Shown here in pieces: positions 11,201 through 23,171 of a stretch of DNA of 64,000 bases. Position 1 is the stretch's first letter. Each line of letters opens with the position of its first letter. The notes beneath the pieces were generated by a model, which saw only the letters and a program-made list of their open reading frames with translations, was not told the DNA's origin and made no database searches. The stretch comes from Isoetes taiwanensis (lineage: Eukaryota; Streptophyta; Lycopodiopsida; Isoetales; Isoetaceae): assembly GCA_021234155.1 (NCBI GenBank), contig JAJEKV010000097.1:2804477-2868476 (forward strand), written 5' to 3'. The position numbers and the translations under genes were made by a program.

Positions 11201-11990
11201 ACGACTATAAAAGCAGCTCCATTCGGTAAGTCATTCATCTCCCATGGCTTATAATATTTATGAAGATCAGTTTGAGACCATTCTTTGCTCCATGAGCTAC
11301 AATGATATTAATCATTTGCATACATAAAGGTGTTATTTTGGATCCTTACTTACAATCCAAAGCGAGAAGGTCGCGTGAGTGTGATTGCCCGAAGCCTTAC
11401 TCGTGTTGTGATCCATCTTCTTTGGGTTCCCGTGAAGCGCCATGCCTACGAGCTGAATGCGATCACAATAAGGGATTGATGATGAGTGAATCATCGACTC
11501 TATAATGCCATCAATAATATGTGCATCTAAATTATATGTATGCCATCAATAATGTGTGCATCAGATGTAATGATGTGTATTAAACACCTATTATAATAGA
11601 TGTAAGGATGTTAGTATAAGCATAAATTAGGATGTATCGACAGCGTATTAATTGTCCAAAATGCTTAAGTATTATAGCAAAAGAAATTACATACATGATT
11701 ATCGAGAACATGATCAGATTGAGAGCTTTTAGCTAATGCTATGTCCCCACATGTCAACAATGTATTTTGGAATCTGAACGGTCTTAGGTCTTTTTGCCAT
11801 TTTGCATCCCATGCATAATGTATGGCATCTAACTTCTCATACCTTGATGGATCGATGGATTGGGTCGTAGCGTTTAGTTAAGCAACTTTGTATAGTCACG
11901 ACCAACAGGGCATCCACCATGATACATAAATGTGACCATAATTGGTAGACTACGGATCTAGGATGGCATCTTCTTACGTAAAAGCCCAAC
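11201..11990. other. AT-rich stretch without recognised gene
   Basis: A short open frame starts at 11,243 (MAYNIYEDQFETILCSMSYN) and stops within about 30 codons. A longer one (11,302-11,505) is Cys/Arg-rich. Neither matches a family I recognise. ATGCCATCAATAATGTGTGCATC is partly repeated around 11,505-11,575. The interval is otherwise featureless. Confidence 0.4.
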
Positions 11991-12002
11991 CACGTTGGAG
12001 TT

Positions 12003-13426
12003 TCATCGTCTCAGTGGGACTAAAAACAAACATACCTTTCGTAACATGTGCATGAGGATCGAAGTCATCCATAGGCAACACTTTGGGCCCCATCTGGCTG
12101 GCCCACAATATGTAGGCAAAGGTCTTACAAGCACAGCTTCATCGACCTCTGGAGTAAATGCAGCTTGTAGAGGTTCTTGCCTTATGCGCAACCAAAAGTT
12201 ATCATTTTGAGGTCGTCACGGAGATACATCTTCCAAACACAAAAGAATCTGGCGTTCGGTAATCCATAGTTGCTTTGTCTTTGTCGTTGCAAACACACTA
12301 TCTTCTTGATTTTGCGGAAGGAATTCCATAATGCTATGTACTTGCTGATCTTGCCGTCGCCAACCCGGGGAGATCTTTCAATGTCTTCCTTGGAGGGATA
12401 TTTTTAGGCACCCCTGTTGTTGGTAGCGTTGGCTCACCATTTTCATCCTCCTTCCACATTCTTATTCCATTTTCTGGAATCCACTCTTTATGGGTTGGCC
12501 GCATCTTATATTGCATAATGGGCCATTTCCCATCCATTTTAAATCGGAATAGCAATGGGTCGGTATGGCTGTTAGGCGTTGGCCCTTATCGGGGATATAT
12601 CCCTTGACAAAGCCTTTCCAATGCGGAACTTCATCCACAAAATATGGAACAGGAGACTTTGCATTGCACTTGCTAAACAAGTAAAGCAACTTCGAGGCAA
12701 AGTTAGAGCATCCGATGAACTCATTAGCGTCGAAAAGTTCCCAAACAATGCATCAATATCGTCATGAGTGTGCCCAACCATTATGAAACCAACCTGAATC
12801 TCATGAATACCTTAAGCCATGTCAAATAAGAGGTAGGAGAACACATATCTATTTTTATTTTGACCCGATGCATTATCAAGCTGTAAGTAGAGATTTGAGG
12901 AAGAGGATTGAAGCCTTCTAAGTTGGCACTAGAAGATGAAGGCATCTTCTCTTTGTCCCCGCACTAGCTTATCTTTGCAGTGGTCGAGTATCTTTTAGGG
13001 CTTGCATCAATTTGCAATCTGTAGTTACGCTTCCACACAAATCACCACACTTGTCTTCTTCCGGCAACTCAAGATAGTGTAGGATCCTAGAAAGTGATCA
13101 ACATGAAAGTTTGAGTCATCCTTCCAAAGATCAAAGAGAAATGGCCATAAGCCCGTCCACCATGACCATGTGTCAATGCTCACAATCAAAATTTGCTCTT
13201 CAAGCGATCTCCTCTCCAAAGCGGACTTTGCGAGATGGTGACTTCTTGGTGTGAGTGTTTTGACCTGATCCATCTTATCATGTATTATAGAGGTGACTTT
13301 ACGCGAGCGATGTGATAATAATGCGCCAATGCCAATATTGACTCCTACATGAGCGTTGTTCCAACATATGTGCCGTGGATTGAATTGAAAGGTTCGCCTC
13401 TCCCTTGTATCTTTTGTTCTTTCCAA
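12003..13426 (-). pseudogene. DUF7869-type transposon protein, frame-broken
   Basis: On the minus strand several frames together show the signature of the DUF7869 family, which is widespread in plant mobile elements. In order these are: SIIHDKMDQVKTLTP (about 13,294-13,250), the Trp-rich SIDTWSWWTGLWPF segment, VGHTHDDIDALFG (12,778-12,740), VPYFVDEVPHWKGF (about 12,640), FRFKMDGKWPIMQYKM followed by EWIPENGIRMWK (12,550-12,450), and a C-terminal RPLPTYCGP (about 12,120). The invariant GHTH-D-ID block is intact. At least three frameshifts separate the pieces and stops fall between them, so no intact protein can be made from this sequence. A minus-strand open stretch at 14,794-14,429 may be its N-terminal part. 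I cannot see terminal repeats. Function in the family is unproven; it is thought to be transposase-associated. Confidence 0.6.
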
Positions 13427-13429
13427 TTT

Positions 13430-15030
13430 TACGCTTGATGACTACACATATGTTACACTTGGAGAATCTTTGTATTTTTTGCTATCTTTGGCGTCTGGAA
13501 ACTCTTTCTTCCAAATATTGTAAAAAGAGGGCAAGGTTACACTCTTTTCATCAATTCTTCCACCACGGCCCACCTCCTTATGTATGCTCTTCTTATTAAG
13601 GATGGAAGGAAGTTTCGAACATTCTCCCTTATATCATCCTTTCCTTTTTTGCTTCTATGTGGAATGCTCTTTGCATTCTCACTAATGAAAGGTATCAAGC
13701 ACACTACGTAGCTAGTGTCACGGATCTAGGCTTCTTAGAGCTGTATTACCATGCTCGCCGTTTTCCACCTAACTTCGAACCTCTTCCTCCAACTATAAAA
13801 GCGTAGGTGAGCAACTCCTAAAACCCCAGCGCCATGCGTGTGACCTCCACTCCCCCGGACCACTACTTTCGCCTCAGCGCCACTGTATAAGTTACACTCA
13901 ACACATCAAAAACAAGCGTAATCAAAGCCTTTGCTTGATTGAGAATAAAAATTTTTTCTTAAGGCACATACTTACGATCGGCTCAGTTTTTGACACATTA
14001 GGTCCTTTGCTGCATGTTGATTTTTAGAGCACTCTTGATTGCCTTGGGCGCACATCCCTCTCCTCCTTGCCATCCCCTTTGGTTCCCTCCGACCCTCTTC
14101 ACATATGTATATTTCCTTTTCCTCTTGAATTGCTTCTCAACATCGGCTTCCAAGCACTCAACTTCTAAATCATCATGTTCGAGGAAGCAGCAAGAGCTTG
14201 TAAATGTTGTGAAACTGTCCTACCATCATGAAGCAAAAGCGGCATGGGTCTCCGGGGTTACTAGGATCTATTAGCTATAGGCCTCGGCACAAGCATGACA
14301 TGACGATATTTTGGTTTCCGTTGGATCTATTATGTTACCCTTTGAAAGCCCGACCTTTGATACACCCAAGAACTCATCGTCTATAGCATCCACGAGGATC
14401 ACTAAAGACTATATTAAGCCTCGAATATTTAGATCCGGTGCAGGGAGTGAAGAATGTAGCATGGCAAACCTAGTAGATGCATTGCGGAGTAGTAGGCTGT
14501 CTCATCTCCGGGCTTAAACAACCCGAGACCAAGGCGGGCAGCTAGATTCTCATGACCTCCAATCTCCTCTACTATCTCGTCTTCTTCATTTGTTCTTTGT
14601 GTTGCTTGGTTCACCCGCAGTGGAGCGATGGCCCGATGTCCGTGAACTCTTGGCGGATGGTGGACTACTAGATGAATCCTCTTGTGAAGAGGGCAAATTG
14701 AGGATCTCGAAGATGTATCTTCACTTGAGGGCCACTCATTTGGTTTTACATCCCTCTTAGGCCCACCGAATGAATGTGCCTCTTGCTTCACCAATGTTAT
14801 ACGCCCCTCATGGGACTTGGAAGCTTCTCGGCTGATGGGATCACGGACTCCATGACCTCAATTGCTACATTTGAAGGATCTATTTCCTTCCCATGAAGAG
14901 TGGTTCTATTCAAAATATGTCCCGGGCAACAATTGTCCTTCCGGCGAATAGGTTGTCTGGGGGAAAATTAAATATGTTTCAATCAAGCAAGGCGATACTT
15001 TTCAGAACATATGAAATAGAGGAAAAATAA
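13430..15030. other. spacer, possibly upstream part of the DUF7869 element
   Basis: No gene is recognised with confidence. A minus-strand open frame of 121 codons (14,794-14,429) is charged and Ser/Pro-rich with an internal acidic patch (TNEEDEIVEEIGG). Its position fits the variable N-terminal region of the element to its left. The plus-strand frame at 14,014-14,274 looks like a shadow. Composition is intermediate between the rDNA spacer and the AT-rich interior. Confidence 0.3.
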
Positions 15031-15039
15031 GCAAAAAAT

Positions 15040-15320
15040 AAGCGAAAATGGCGCTATTTAGTACAAAAGTATAAATTTTGGTCCAAATTTGGAGCTAAAT
15101 GGCGCCATGGCGCTATTTGGTGTAACGGTGAACACTTGGATCAAATGGCGCCATGGCGCCATTTGGTCGAACGGTGTTTTTTGGATGGCGCCATAAGCCA
15201 TTTGATCAAATTCACATGGATCAAATGGCCATCTGATGGCGCCATTTGATCAAACACCGTTTTCGACCAAATGGCGCCAAAGCCATTGATCCAACACCAT
15301 TCGACCAAATGGCTTAGCTC
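15040..15320. repeat. foldback cluster of GGCGCC-centred palindromes
   Basis: About ten copies of ATGGCGCCAT-type palindromes lie within 280 bases, often flanked by AAAT/ATTT, TTGGTCGAACGGTG or TTTGATCAAA. GGCGCCATTTGGTCGAACGG (from about 15,154) is matched in reverse complement near 15,262-15,282 (CCGTTTTCGACCAAATGGCG, two extra T). The cluster can therefore fold into a large imperfect hairpin. The same palindrome is scattered through both 20-kb copies. No open frame of note. Confidence 0.8.
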
Positions 15321-15468
15321 CATCACAAAATCTACACGAGGTGCCTATGTTATGCATTCTTGCTCCCATTCTTTGTATATGTGTCAATAAGAGCAGGCAT
15401 GCATAACATGGGCACCCCATGCCAACTTTGCAATTGAAACCAAGGTTCTTAGTGTCCTAGCAGCATTA

Positions 15469-15876
15469 ATGTCAGCATTTGAACACTCTATACACATGGC
15501 AGCAATAGAACAGAATTTATACCAGAAACAGTGGACTTACTTGATATTAGATAGATCCATAGTGGTATGTCACGGAGGCGATAAGATAGAACGGGGAAAA
15601 TCAAAGCTGATCCCAAGCAGATATATTAGCGTAAGAATGCGCCAAGAAGAGCCAAGAAAAAGCGCCAAGAAAGATTCGAGAAAAGAAAAGCGCCAAGGAG
15701 GATTCGCCAAGAAGAAAGCGCCAAGAAAGCGCCAAGAATCACCTGGGATTTCTGTGTATGAAGAAAGCGCTGACAAGACGCATCGGACACCAAAGTTCTG
15801 CCCAGGGCGCGAGAAAAGAAGGCCGCTATTATGCGGCACGCAGACAAAAGCAGCGGATTCGAAAGCTACCAACTGA
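15469..15876 (+). other. coding-like stretch with GCGCCAAGAA repeats (copy A)
   Basis: An open plus-strand frame of 135 codons spans a cluster of GCGCCAAGAA repeats (15,640-15,750). The repeats make a Lys/Arg-rich middle (KKDSRKEKRQGGFAKKKAPR). The counterpart at 36,050-36,150 has the same repeats but no long frame. Basic low-complexity encoded by a short repeat, with no conservation of frame between copies, argues against a real protein. It could be transposon leader sequence. Confidence 0.2.
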
Positions 15877-16109
15877 GCAAAATCGCAACAAGGTCGCGGC
15901 ATGGTCGCATAAAGTGGGGGAACCGCAAGAAAGAGGGAGCTTTAAAGGCAAAAGTACAATTTTCAAAACGGACTGATTCAAATTTGATGTGTGGCAGTCA
16001 AATTTCAATATAATGGGCGGGAATTTTGACTTTATGTATTCGCGGGCAAGGGAATTTTGAATTTTATGTTCACCATAAGTACAAGCGTTTTAGGCGAAAT
16101 ATCGAATTT

Positions 16110-16270
16110 CAAAATTCAATTGTGGCGGGCATGTATACGCTGGACCGCCACGGGCATGGCCGGGCGTGGGCGGGCGGGCATGTATACTGGACCGCCATGG
16201 CGCACGCAAGTGGCGGGCGGCCGGGGCATGGGCGCTGGGACAATTTAGCACACAGACGGCCGGCAGGCCC
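16110..16270. repeat. GC-rich minisatellite (copy A)
   Basis: GCGGGCATG and GGGCGTGGGCGGGC words repeat irregularly between AT-rich flanks (CGGGCATGGCCGGGCGTGGG). The counterpart at 36,495-36,665 is longer and more regular. It is a local compositional spike with no gene. Confidence 0.7.
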
Positions 16271-16744
16271 CTAGTTGGCGCTTTGTTTTTGAAGCGCTTC
16301 TCATTCGCTTTATTCGTTTTTGATTCCAGCTCCGGGCGCCTCGACCTTAGCCGTCGGCCGGCGCCCTACCGCGCCCGGTGACTAGCCACCGGCGCCTAAG
16401 CGCTGGCGCCCTAAAGCAACCCTTTTTTCATCCCTTTTTTCGATTGGGCGCCATTTCCCCGGTTGATTCGGTAGCCTCAACACATCTAGATACACCGGTT
16501 TCGGACCAAATTCAAAGCGCTTGAGGAAATGGAAATGGACAGTTCGGAGCTCCTCAAAATGTGGAGGCAGAGGCTAGCTTACCTCAAAGGTGCGGTATGT
16601 CGATCTACTTGCATTGTTTGTTTGGGCTAAATGGCACCACCGCTATTTAGATGCCTAGTAACCACTTTAGGGTCTTATAGTTGACAAATGGCCATTTGGA
16701 TGATTGAGTGCACTTTAGGAGTCTTAGCTACTTTAGAATGCCTA

Positions 16745-16980
16745 GTAGCTTACTCTACGGTCTTTGATTTGTTGTTGGCAAATGGCCATGGTTTGCCATT
16801 TGATGTGTATTAGCATACATTTGGGACTTGTTGTTGGCAAATGCCATGGCCATTTGATGTGTGTATTAGCTTACCATAGGGCCTTGTTGTTGGTAAATGG
16901 CCATGAAGCCATTTTGATGTCTATTAGCATACATTTGGAACTTGTTGTTGGTAAATGGGCCATGGCGCCATTTTTATCTA
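16745..16980. repeat. 55-60 bp tandem repeat containing TGGCC/GGCGCC palindromes (copy A)
   Basis: The phrase TTGTTGTTGG(C/T)AAATGG occurs at about 16,769, 16,829, 16,884 and 16,940. Each is followed by a palindromic ATGGCCATGG or ATGGCGCCAT and then TTTGATGTGTATTAGCATAC. Four units are visible, and the same array sits at 37,150-37,350 in copy B. Confidence 0.8.
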
Positions 16981-17009
16981 GGATCAAATCCTTTAACACT
17001 AATGGAGTC

Positions 17010-17345
17010 GTGCATATGTATTCTCCTACAAAATCGCGGTGCCTTCGACCCGGTCGAAACCCTCTCCTTCCAACCATCTTCCGCGAATATTTGGAAGGGG
17101 AGGGGCTGTTCGTCGCAGGCACCTGACTCAAACGAGGAAATGCATTAAATGACGCTTCCATTTGCTTACCCTTTGAACTTCGGATGCAAATGAAGCCATG
17201 GCGCCATTTGCCTAGTCATCCGACTGTCTGCTTGTTCATTTGTGCTCTCTCCTACGAATGGCGGGTGCCTCCCACCCGGTCCGATCCACTCTCCTTGGAA
17301 CCATCTTCCCTCGAATATTGCGCGGGGGTGGTTTGGCTTGGTGGA
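17010..17345. repeat. two diverged copies of a 235-bp unit (copy A)
   Basis: CTCCTAC...GCGGTGCCT, then CCCTCTCCTTCCAACCATCTTCC and GAATATTTGG at 17,025-17,100, recur in altered form at 17,250-17,325 (CTCTCCTTGGAACCATCTTCC, GAATATTGCG). The copies are separated by a GGCGCCATTTGCC palindrome half. The same pair exists at 37,410-37,500 and 37,605-37,690. The repeat predates the 20-kb duplication. Confidence 0.7.
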
Positions 17346-17479
17346 GGCCTCTTCACCAAACGGGGATAGGCATACGAACCGCCTGCGTGCTTATGCACTG
17401 GACTCACATACAAAAATGGCGTTTAATGGGCGCCATTTATAACTCCCAACCGATTGTGCACTGCTTGTTCTAACCATTT

Positions 17480-20400
17480 TATCATGCCTCTTTGTTCGCG
17501 ATGCCTCTTTGTTGCAGCTATCTTACGCGGCGGAAACACAATTTCAATCCGACCGGACTATGATGCCGATAGAAGCATTAATCGGTGCATGGAAGTATCG
17601 CGGTGAGCCCCTCTCGCTACAAAGCGCCGAAGGAGATCTGCAGAAGAAGCTCGCCTCCTTATAAGGGGAGGCGGAACCACGAAACGGTAGGCATTTACCG
17701 GCCCGGTATCTTGGTTCAAATGAAGTTGGTTGCCAAGAGTCGCGAATTGGATTGAGGTGGTCTGTGAGGATACTTTGAAGCAGAAAATAATTGTGTACTA
17801 TGTGGATTTGGAAGTTTTATGATCCCATCTGTAATAATCCGCTAGCATTGCAAATGTAGCCGGGTTTATTAAGAAGCAAATTTTGGCCATTGCCGTAACA
17901 CTTGACTTTGAAGAAGGCGACATCAAAGGTCCACAAGAAATCTTGAGGGGCTTTATGATTCTTCGTGAATCGGATGAGCAAGTCGAAAAACTTCGCCTTC
18001 ATTCGTTGTCAAGGCAATAGCCAATGAGAAACTACCCGCCATTGTGGACACGGCTGGCTAAAATCAAAGTGAGCAAGAAGAAGACAAGACAACCTAGGGA
18101 TACACCGCATCCGACAAAGACTCCTCATCTTCTCTCGAGGATGTCCAGAACCGGAGGAAGGGAAGGCGTATGCAAGAGGAAAGTTAAGAGAAAGGATCAC
18201 AAAGATCCGGATATGGAAAAGAAGGAAAAGAAGCAAGCTAAAGAAAAGGAAGAGAAGGAAAAGGAAGAGAAGGAAGATAAAGAAAAGAGGGAAAAGAAGG
18301 AAAGAAAAAAGGAAAGGAAAGAAAAGGATAGGGAAGGCAAAGGCGAAAGGAAGGAAAGGCGAGACAGGGAAAAGGAGGGAAAGGAAGTGGAGGCGGAGGA
18401 AAGCGGATGGGAAAAAGAAGAAGAAGCCGGGCCGGAGACCATTGGAAGGAGAGGACACCTAAAAACAAAGGAGGCGCCTCGGACTCCAAGTCACACTGAA
18501 GTCCTAGAAGTGGTGGTGAACCTCGAGCCCAAGGCATAGCGAGGATCTGCGGACACACCGGCCAAAAAGGGTCCCCATTAAGAGCCCGAGCTAAAGAAGG
18601 TCACATTAAGAATAGCTTTCGGCGCTTTGCTAGAGGTGCCTGCAAATCTTCAAGGTGGAAAGGTCGGGGGGAAGAGGAAAAGGCGGCGAGAGAATACACC
18701 GCAAAAAATTTACGATCACCGCATCTGTTTCCTCTCGGTGTCACATTCATTAAAAATAGGCGTGTTCAAATTATATCAAGGGCCCGACAAATCATCATCT
18801 AGACCAAGGAATATGGAGCACGTCAAAACTTTTGGTGGAGTCCTTTCGGAGAGACCCACATCGGTCTTCACTCCCGCTGATGTGATTCCATTCAATCCCT
18901 CACAAACAACGGTCCCTTGAAAACCGAGGGATGACCTCATGGGGATGCACTATTATATAGTGAATGGTAATCATTCATTATGGCTGCTCAACTTGTATGT
19001 AGAAGACTTCGGCACACCAAAGTCCCAAGAGCAAATGTCAAAGATTTATCTTGAGCGGAATTAAGTGTTATCGCACGATCAATGAAGCGAGGAATGCCTG
19101 CGGCTTCGGTTGTGAAGTCAATGATATCAATGCGAAGACTATTTTCAAAGAGCCATTCATTGATAACATAACCCACTGCGGCAGCAATATGCTCTATCGC
19201 GAGGAAGCCCGATCCATCGGGGCGGGCAATCGCGCCGAGAACCATACAAGGTACATGTTTTAATTTTTTGCAAGATTATGAAATGGCGCCATGGCCATTT
19301 AGTGAGAAATATGGCGCCTTGGCGCCATTTCTTCAAAACGGCATTGGCGCCATTTGCTCGATAAATATTCGTCTAACTTCTTGTTGTTTCCGGCGTTATC
19401 GGCTTTGGCTGAAGTTACCATGCGTGGTAAGCATCCTAAAGATTTCAACGGTGGGTCTTCATGCGGGAGGATATTTTTCCCGATTATTAGTGTCCCTATG
19501 GAACTTGTGGAAATCTTGCAAGCTAAAGACAACAAAGGGACAAACTATTACACATGGCGGGCAAAGAATCGACTACTTCGGTCGGACCTACACGAGTGCA
19601 TGAGGGGGTATGGACTCTGGTAAGTCGGGTTTGTTCGAGGAAGTCTTTGGATGGGAAGACCTTCGTCAAGGTCACCGGTGATTATACGGGTAAGCAATTC
19701 TTCAAGGCAAGGGCAAAAGACACTAAGATCCATATCTTTCTTGAAGAAGGAGATTTTTGCATCACGTGAAGGATAATTTTTCGAGGAAGTTCAAGTCCTT
19801 CAGCGATCTCGATCTTCTTGATCTTAGGGCTTGAGGATCTGACCTGATTTCCATAGCCACCTTGCATAGTAAGTGGGTTGAAACGGAGTGAGCAAGGAAG
19901 GCATTTTTGATAGCGTGCCTTTGCCTTGGCAAGATTCATACATAATGATGTCTTGAAGAGAGGATCTTGAAGACTTCCGTTGCGAAGTTGAACTAACAGA
20001 ACTGACCAAGGGACAAGTTGTTTGCACTCATGTGCGGTATCCTTGATTGCCACGGACACTAGAGGCATATTTCCAATGTGGGACAAAACCACACTAACAA
20101 ATTTCTTTTAATATTTTGTAAAAAGAACACCACATGACTGATTTTTTGGATAGTGGTCTTTGCAAGGCGAACACAACTTTTTTGATTTCATCGTATTGGA
20201 TGATGCGGATTCGGATCGAGTTTATATTGGCATGTATGAGGGCGAATACAAGAATCCGCCTCCCCGGGGAGTTCGGGGAGGCCCATTCACTAGTGTATGC
20301 CACAAAGATTCGGGCCGAAAGGTCCTCTGTCGAAGCAATTGACCTCAAGTTCCCCTTCAACGATCATCCTCAGAAGCGCCACCAGTTCACATGCCCTAAC

Positions 20401-21010
20401 GAAGAAGGCGAAGCGGGGACCGAGGCTATGGCGGGAAGCTCTCTGCAACTGGCAGATTCAGGTACGGTGGCAAGGCTTGCCAGGGGACATAATTATGAGA
20501 AACCACTGGGGCCTGCTACATGCTCGTGCCTGCGTCTTGAAAAATGGTACCGCCGAGGAGCGGTGTTTGATTACTTCTCCGTGGTTCTTTTGGTAGGGCT
20601 TCATTCTTTGAATAAGAGATTTTGCATTGTATTGAAAGTGACCCGCTTAAGCATGAGTGCCTAAAGGGATTCTTGATAGGCTTGACCGCCCCTCTTGAAT
20701 CCTACCACCGCGGTATTTCTGTGATGAGAGACCCTTTGTAGTTGAAGAAGTGTAGATCCACCAAATCGGAGATGCCGAAGCTCCACCCGATGTGGACTAT
20801 GATGTGATCAAGAATACACAATTCAATGCGGACATTCTTGATGATCCCAATTTCAACGCCCGGCGTTGAGAGCTTTTCGGGGAGATCCTATGGTTGCTTC
20901 TTCTAGCCATGGGCCTGTTCATCGGAACTGATCCTTTTGTGGAGCCTATTCACGATGAGGAACCACGAATTTTCTATGAAAATAATGTAAATTGTACACT
21001 AATACTCTTG
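17480..21010 (+). pseudogene. long frame-broken coding-like region with Lys/Glu-rich segment (copy A)
   Basis: This plus-strand stretch has many partial open frames whose order is kept in copy B. The longest, 18,024-18,539 (171 codons), has a Lys/Glu-rich centre (KEKEEKEKEEKEDKEKREKK) that could form a charged single helix. Downstream, 18,760-19,050 contains HVKTFGGVLSERPTS and then YIVNGNHS. The copy B equivalent is cleaner (DALYIVNGNHSIIKLL, then EQMSKIYLEQIMECY). A G-H motif of the form 'IVNGNHS' weakly recalls ParB/sulfiredoxin-fold proteins, but I do not assert it. The region ends near a poly-T and AT-rich tail at 21,050. It could be a retroelement gag-like gene or an unidentified host gene. 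No protease, reverse transcriptase or integrase motif was found in it. Confidence 0.35.
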
Positions 21011-23165
21011 TAAGCGGACTACCTCTTAGAGTTTTTGCTTGTTTTGGCAAATTTTTTTAATATGCAAATCTATGAATTCCGAATTTTTTTAACTATTTTT
21101 GTGATGTTATGTTTCTCGGCTTCATTACATGCAATGCTAGAATTTTAATGGCGCCAATAAATGGCACTTTAGATGCATATTTTTTTTAAATGGCGCCATA
21201 ATTGCTCAAAAAATTGGCATAAAGTTGACTAAAAAGGATTTTCATTCCTAATTGGAATCACGAAATTTCTCATTTTAATGAAATTGTGCTTCTATATTCT
21301 TGCTATTAGGAGTAACATTGCCAAGAAATTCAATGGACATGGTTGGTTCTACACTTGAAAATATATGCATAAAGAAGATTCAACCTCTTTCTTACAAATT
21401 TACTAAAAATGCCTAGTTATATCCTTACAGTTTTACACAATAAAAATGCTTCTTCAAAAAACGATGTCGTCATTTGTCGTATACAATGAGCTTAGAACAT
21501 TATTGTTCCAATGTACAGATATCTATTAACCTCTACATATTACATGTTTCCTCGACCATTGAACTTAGAACATTATTGGTCCAATATGAAGATTTTTATA
21601 AATCTCTACATCATGCATCCTCGGCCATTCCTGCAATATAAAAATAAACATGATAGTTATCAGAGATATTTTCTAATTTGTACTACTTTATGGATGAGCT
21701 TATTTATGCTAGACTTTTAGTTTCAACATTATAAGACAATGAAGGTCCCCACTCAATTATGTGCCCTAAGTCTATAATCGGTTATCTTTAACTATCACAA
21801 GGTCCTTAAATTGTGTTGAATTGAGTTAAAGCACACACCCCTAACTTATATGCAACAAAGTGATAGCCATACCATGCCTTATTATGTGGAAGGAAAATGA
21901 TGCTTTATAGTTGCTTATTGGTGCCTCATGCATTATGAAAAGCATAATCATTAGATGATCATTTGAGACCGATGATGAAATAATGTAATTGTGGGGATGC
22001 CTAGATGTTGTGTACTAGACACGACATCACACTATGCCTATATGTTCAAATGAACTATAATACGACCTATTTCACATTGACTGATACTTCTAGAGATGGC
22101 ATGGGAGATGGATTGTTCGTGATGTGAGTGCCTGAGACGAGAAAATTTTGTAGACAAGCCAATTTAGGACTAACTTTTGCTCTAGTAAGAGTATGTTTAT
22201 TGTATGGAATGATATTTATACATTTGTTGTATTAGATAAGTATGTTGAAGAAACATATACGTTCATGGCATCCTTTTGCACAATTCTTAGGTATACTTAA
22301 CTATTACAAGAAATTTATCGCGGCGGCCAAGGCCGCAGCGAACATTTCTCTTTCAAAAATAGCCTTGGCTAGAATTTTGCCTGCTGTGCAATTCTCCTCT
22401 TAGCAATGGGTTTCCAATTTAACCCCACAGTCACAAGTTTGTCTAGACCTTTGGCAAAATCTCCACAAATCTTCTTGCATTCTTCCCTTATTGCGAAGCC
22501 GATTCTTGTTGGATCCCCGTCTTTTGCTTCTCCTCAAATGCTACCTTCAACAAAACAATGTGGTAGAGGGTTGAGAAATTTGAGATATAACATGTATAAC
22601 ATTATGCAATGTTATATCCTCTTCCCAGCACAATCTATGACATCCTGATCTTGCCAGTAAATGACAACTTCTAGGTTCTACATTTCAAGCATTGATATAT
22701 AATGATCCAAATGATGATGTTTGTCATTCTCATAGCAATAAAATTTGGAGCATTCACCTTTTCTTTCAAGCTGTATGAACTTTGGAACATTGTGAAGACC
22801 ATTTCATATAAACTTTCTGCAATACCTTTACTACCATGGTATGCTGAAATTAAAGTACTGTAGATGTTTCACATGTCTAAGTTGAGAAAGTTATGTATGC
22901 AAGCAGAATGGTGAGAAAACATTGGTGAGAAAATATCACAAATACGACAAAAATAAGGCAACTAGAGACCGATGGATACCATTGCAATTTATATTTATAT
23001 ATTTAAGGAACCAAGGATTTGGCCAGATAAGATAAGAATTTGGCCAAATTATTATTTACAGTAACACTTGTGCACAAACTCGTAGTCTCCTCTAGCAAAT
23101 GATCCATCATGTCCTCCTATTGTGTTTGCAATTAATAGTCGAAAATAAAACTATAATATAAAGCT
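21011..23165. other. AT-rich interval without recognised gene (copy A)
   Basis: No coding region is supported. There are isolated GGCGCCA palindromes near 21,150 and 21,190. ACAAGAAATTTATCGCGGCGGCCAAGG near 22,311 is a local GC spike that is absent from copy B. The interval is conserved in copy B at 41,240-43,370 with small indels. Confidence 0.5.
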
Positions 23166-23171
23166 ATAATA

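Noticed and set aside
17480-21010. LTR retrotransposon call for the coding-like region
   Set aside because: No reverse transcriptase, integrase or protease motif, no primer-binding site and no matching long terminal repeats were found.
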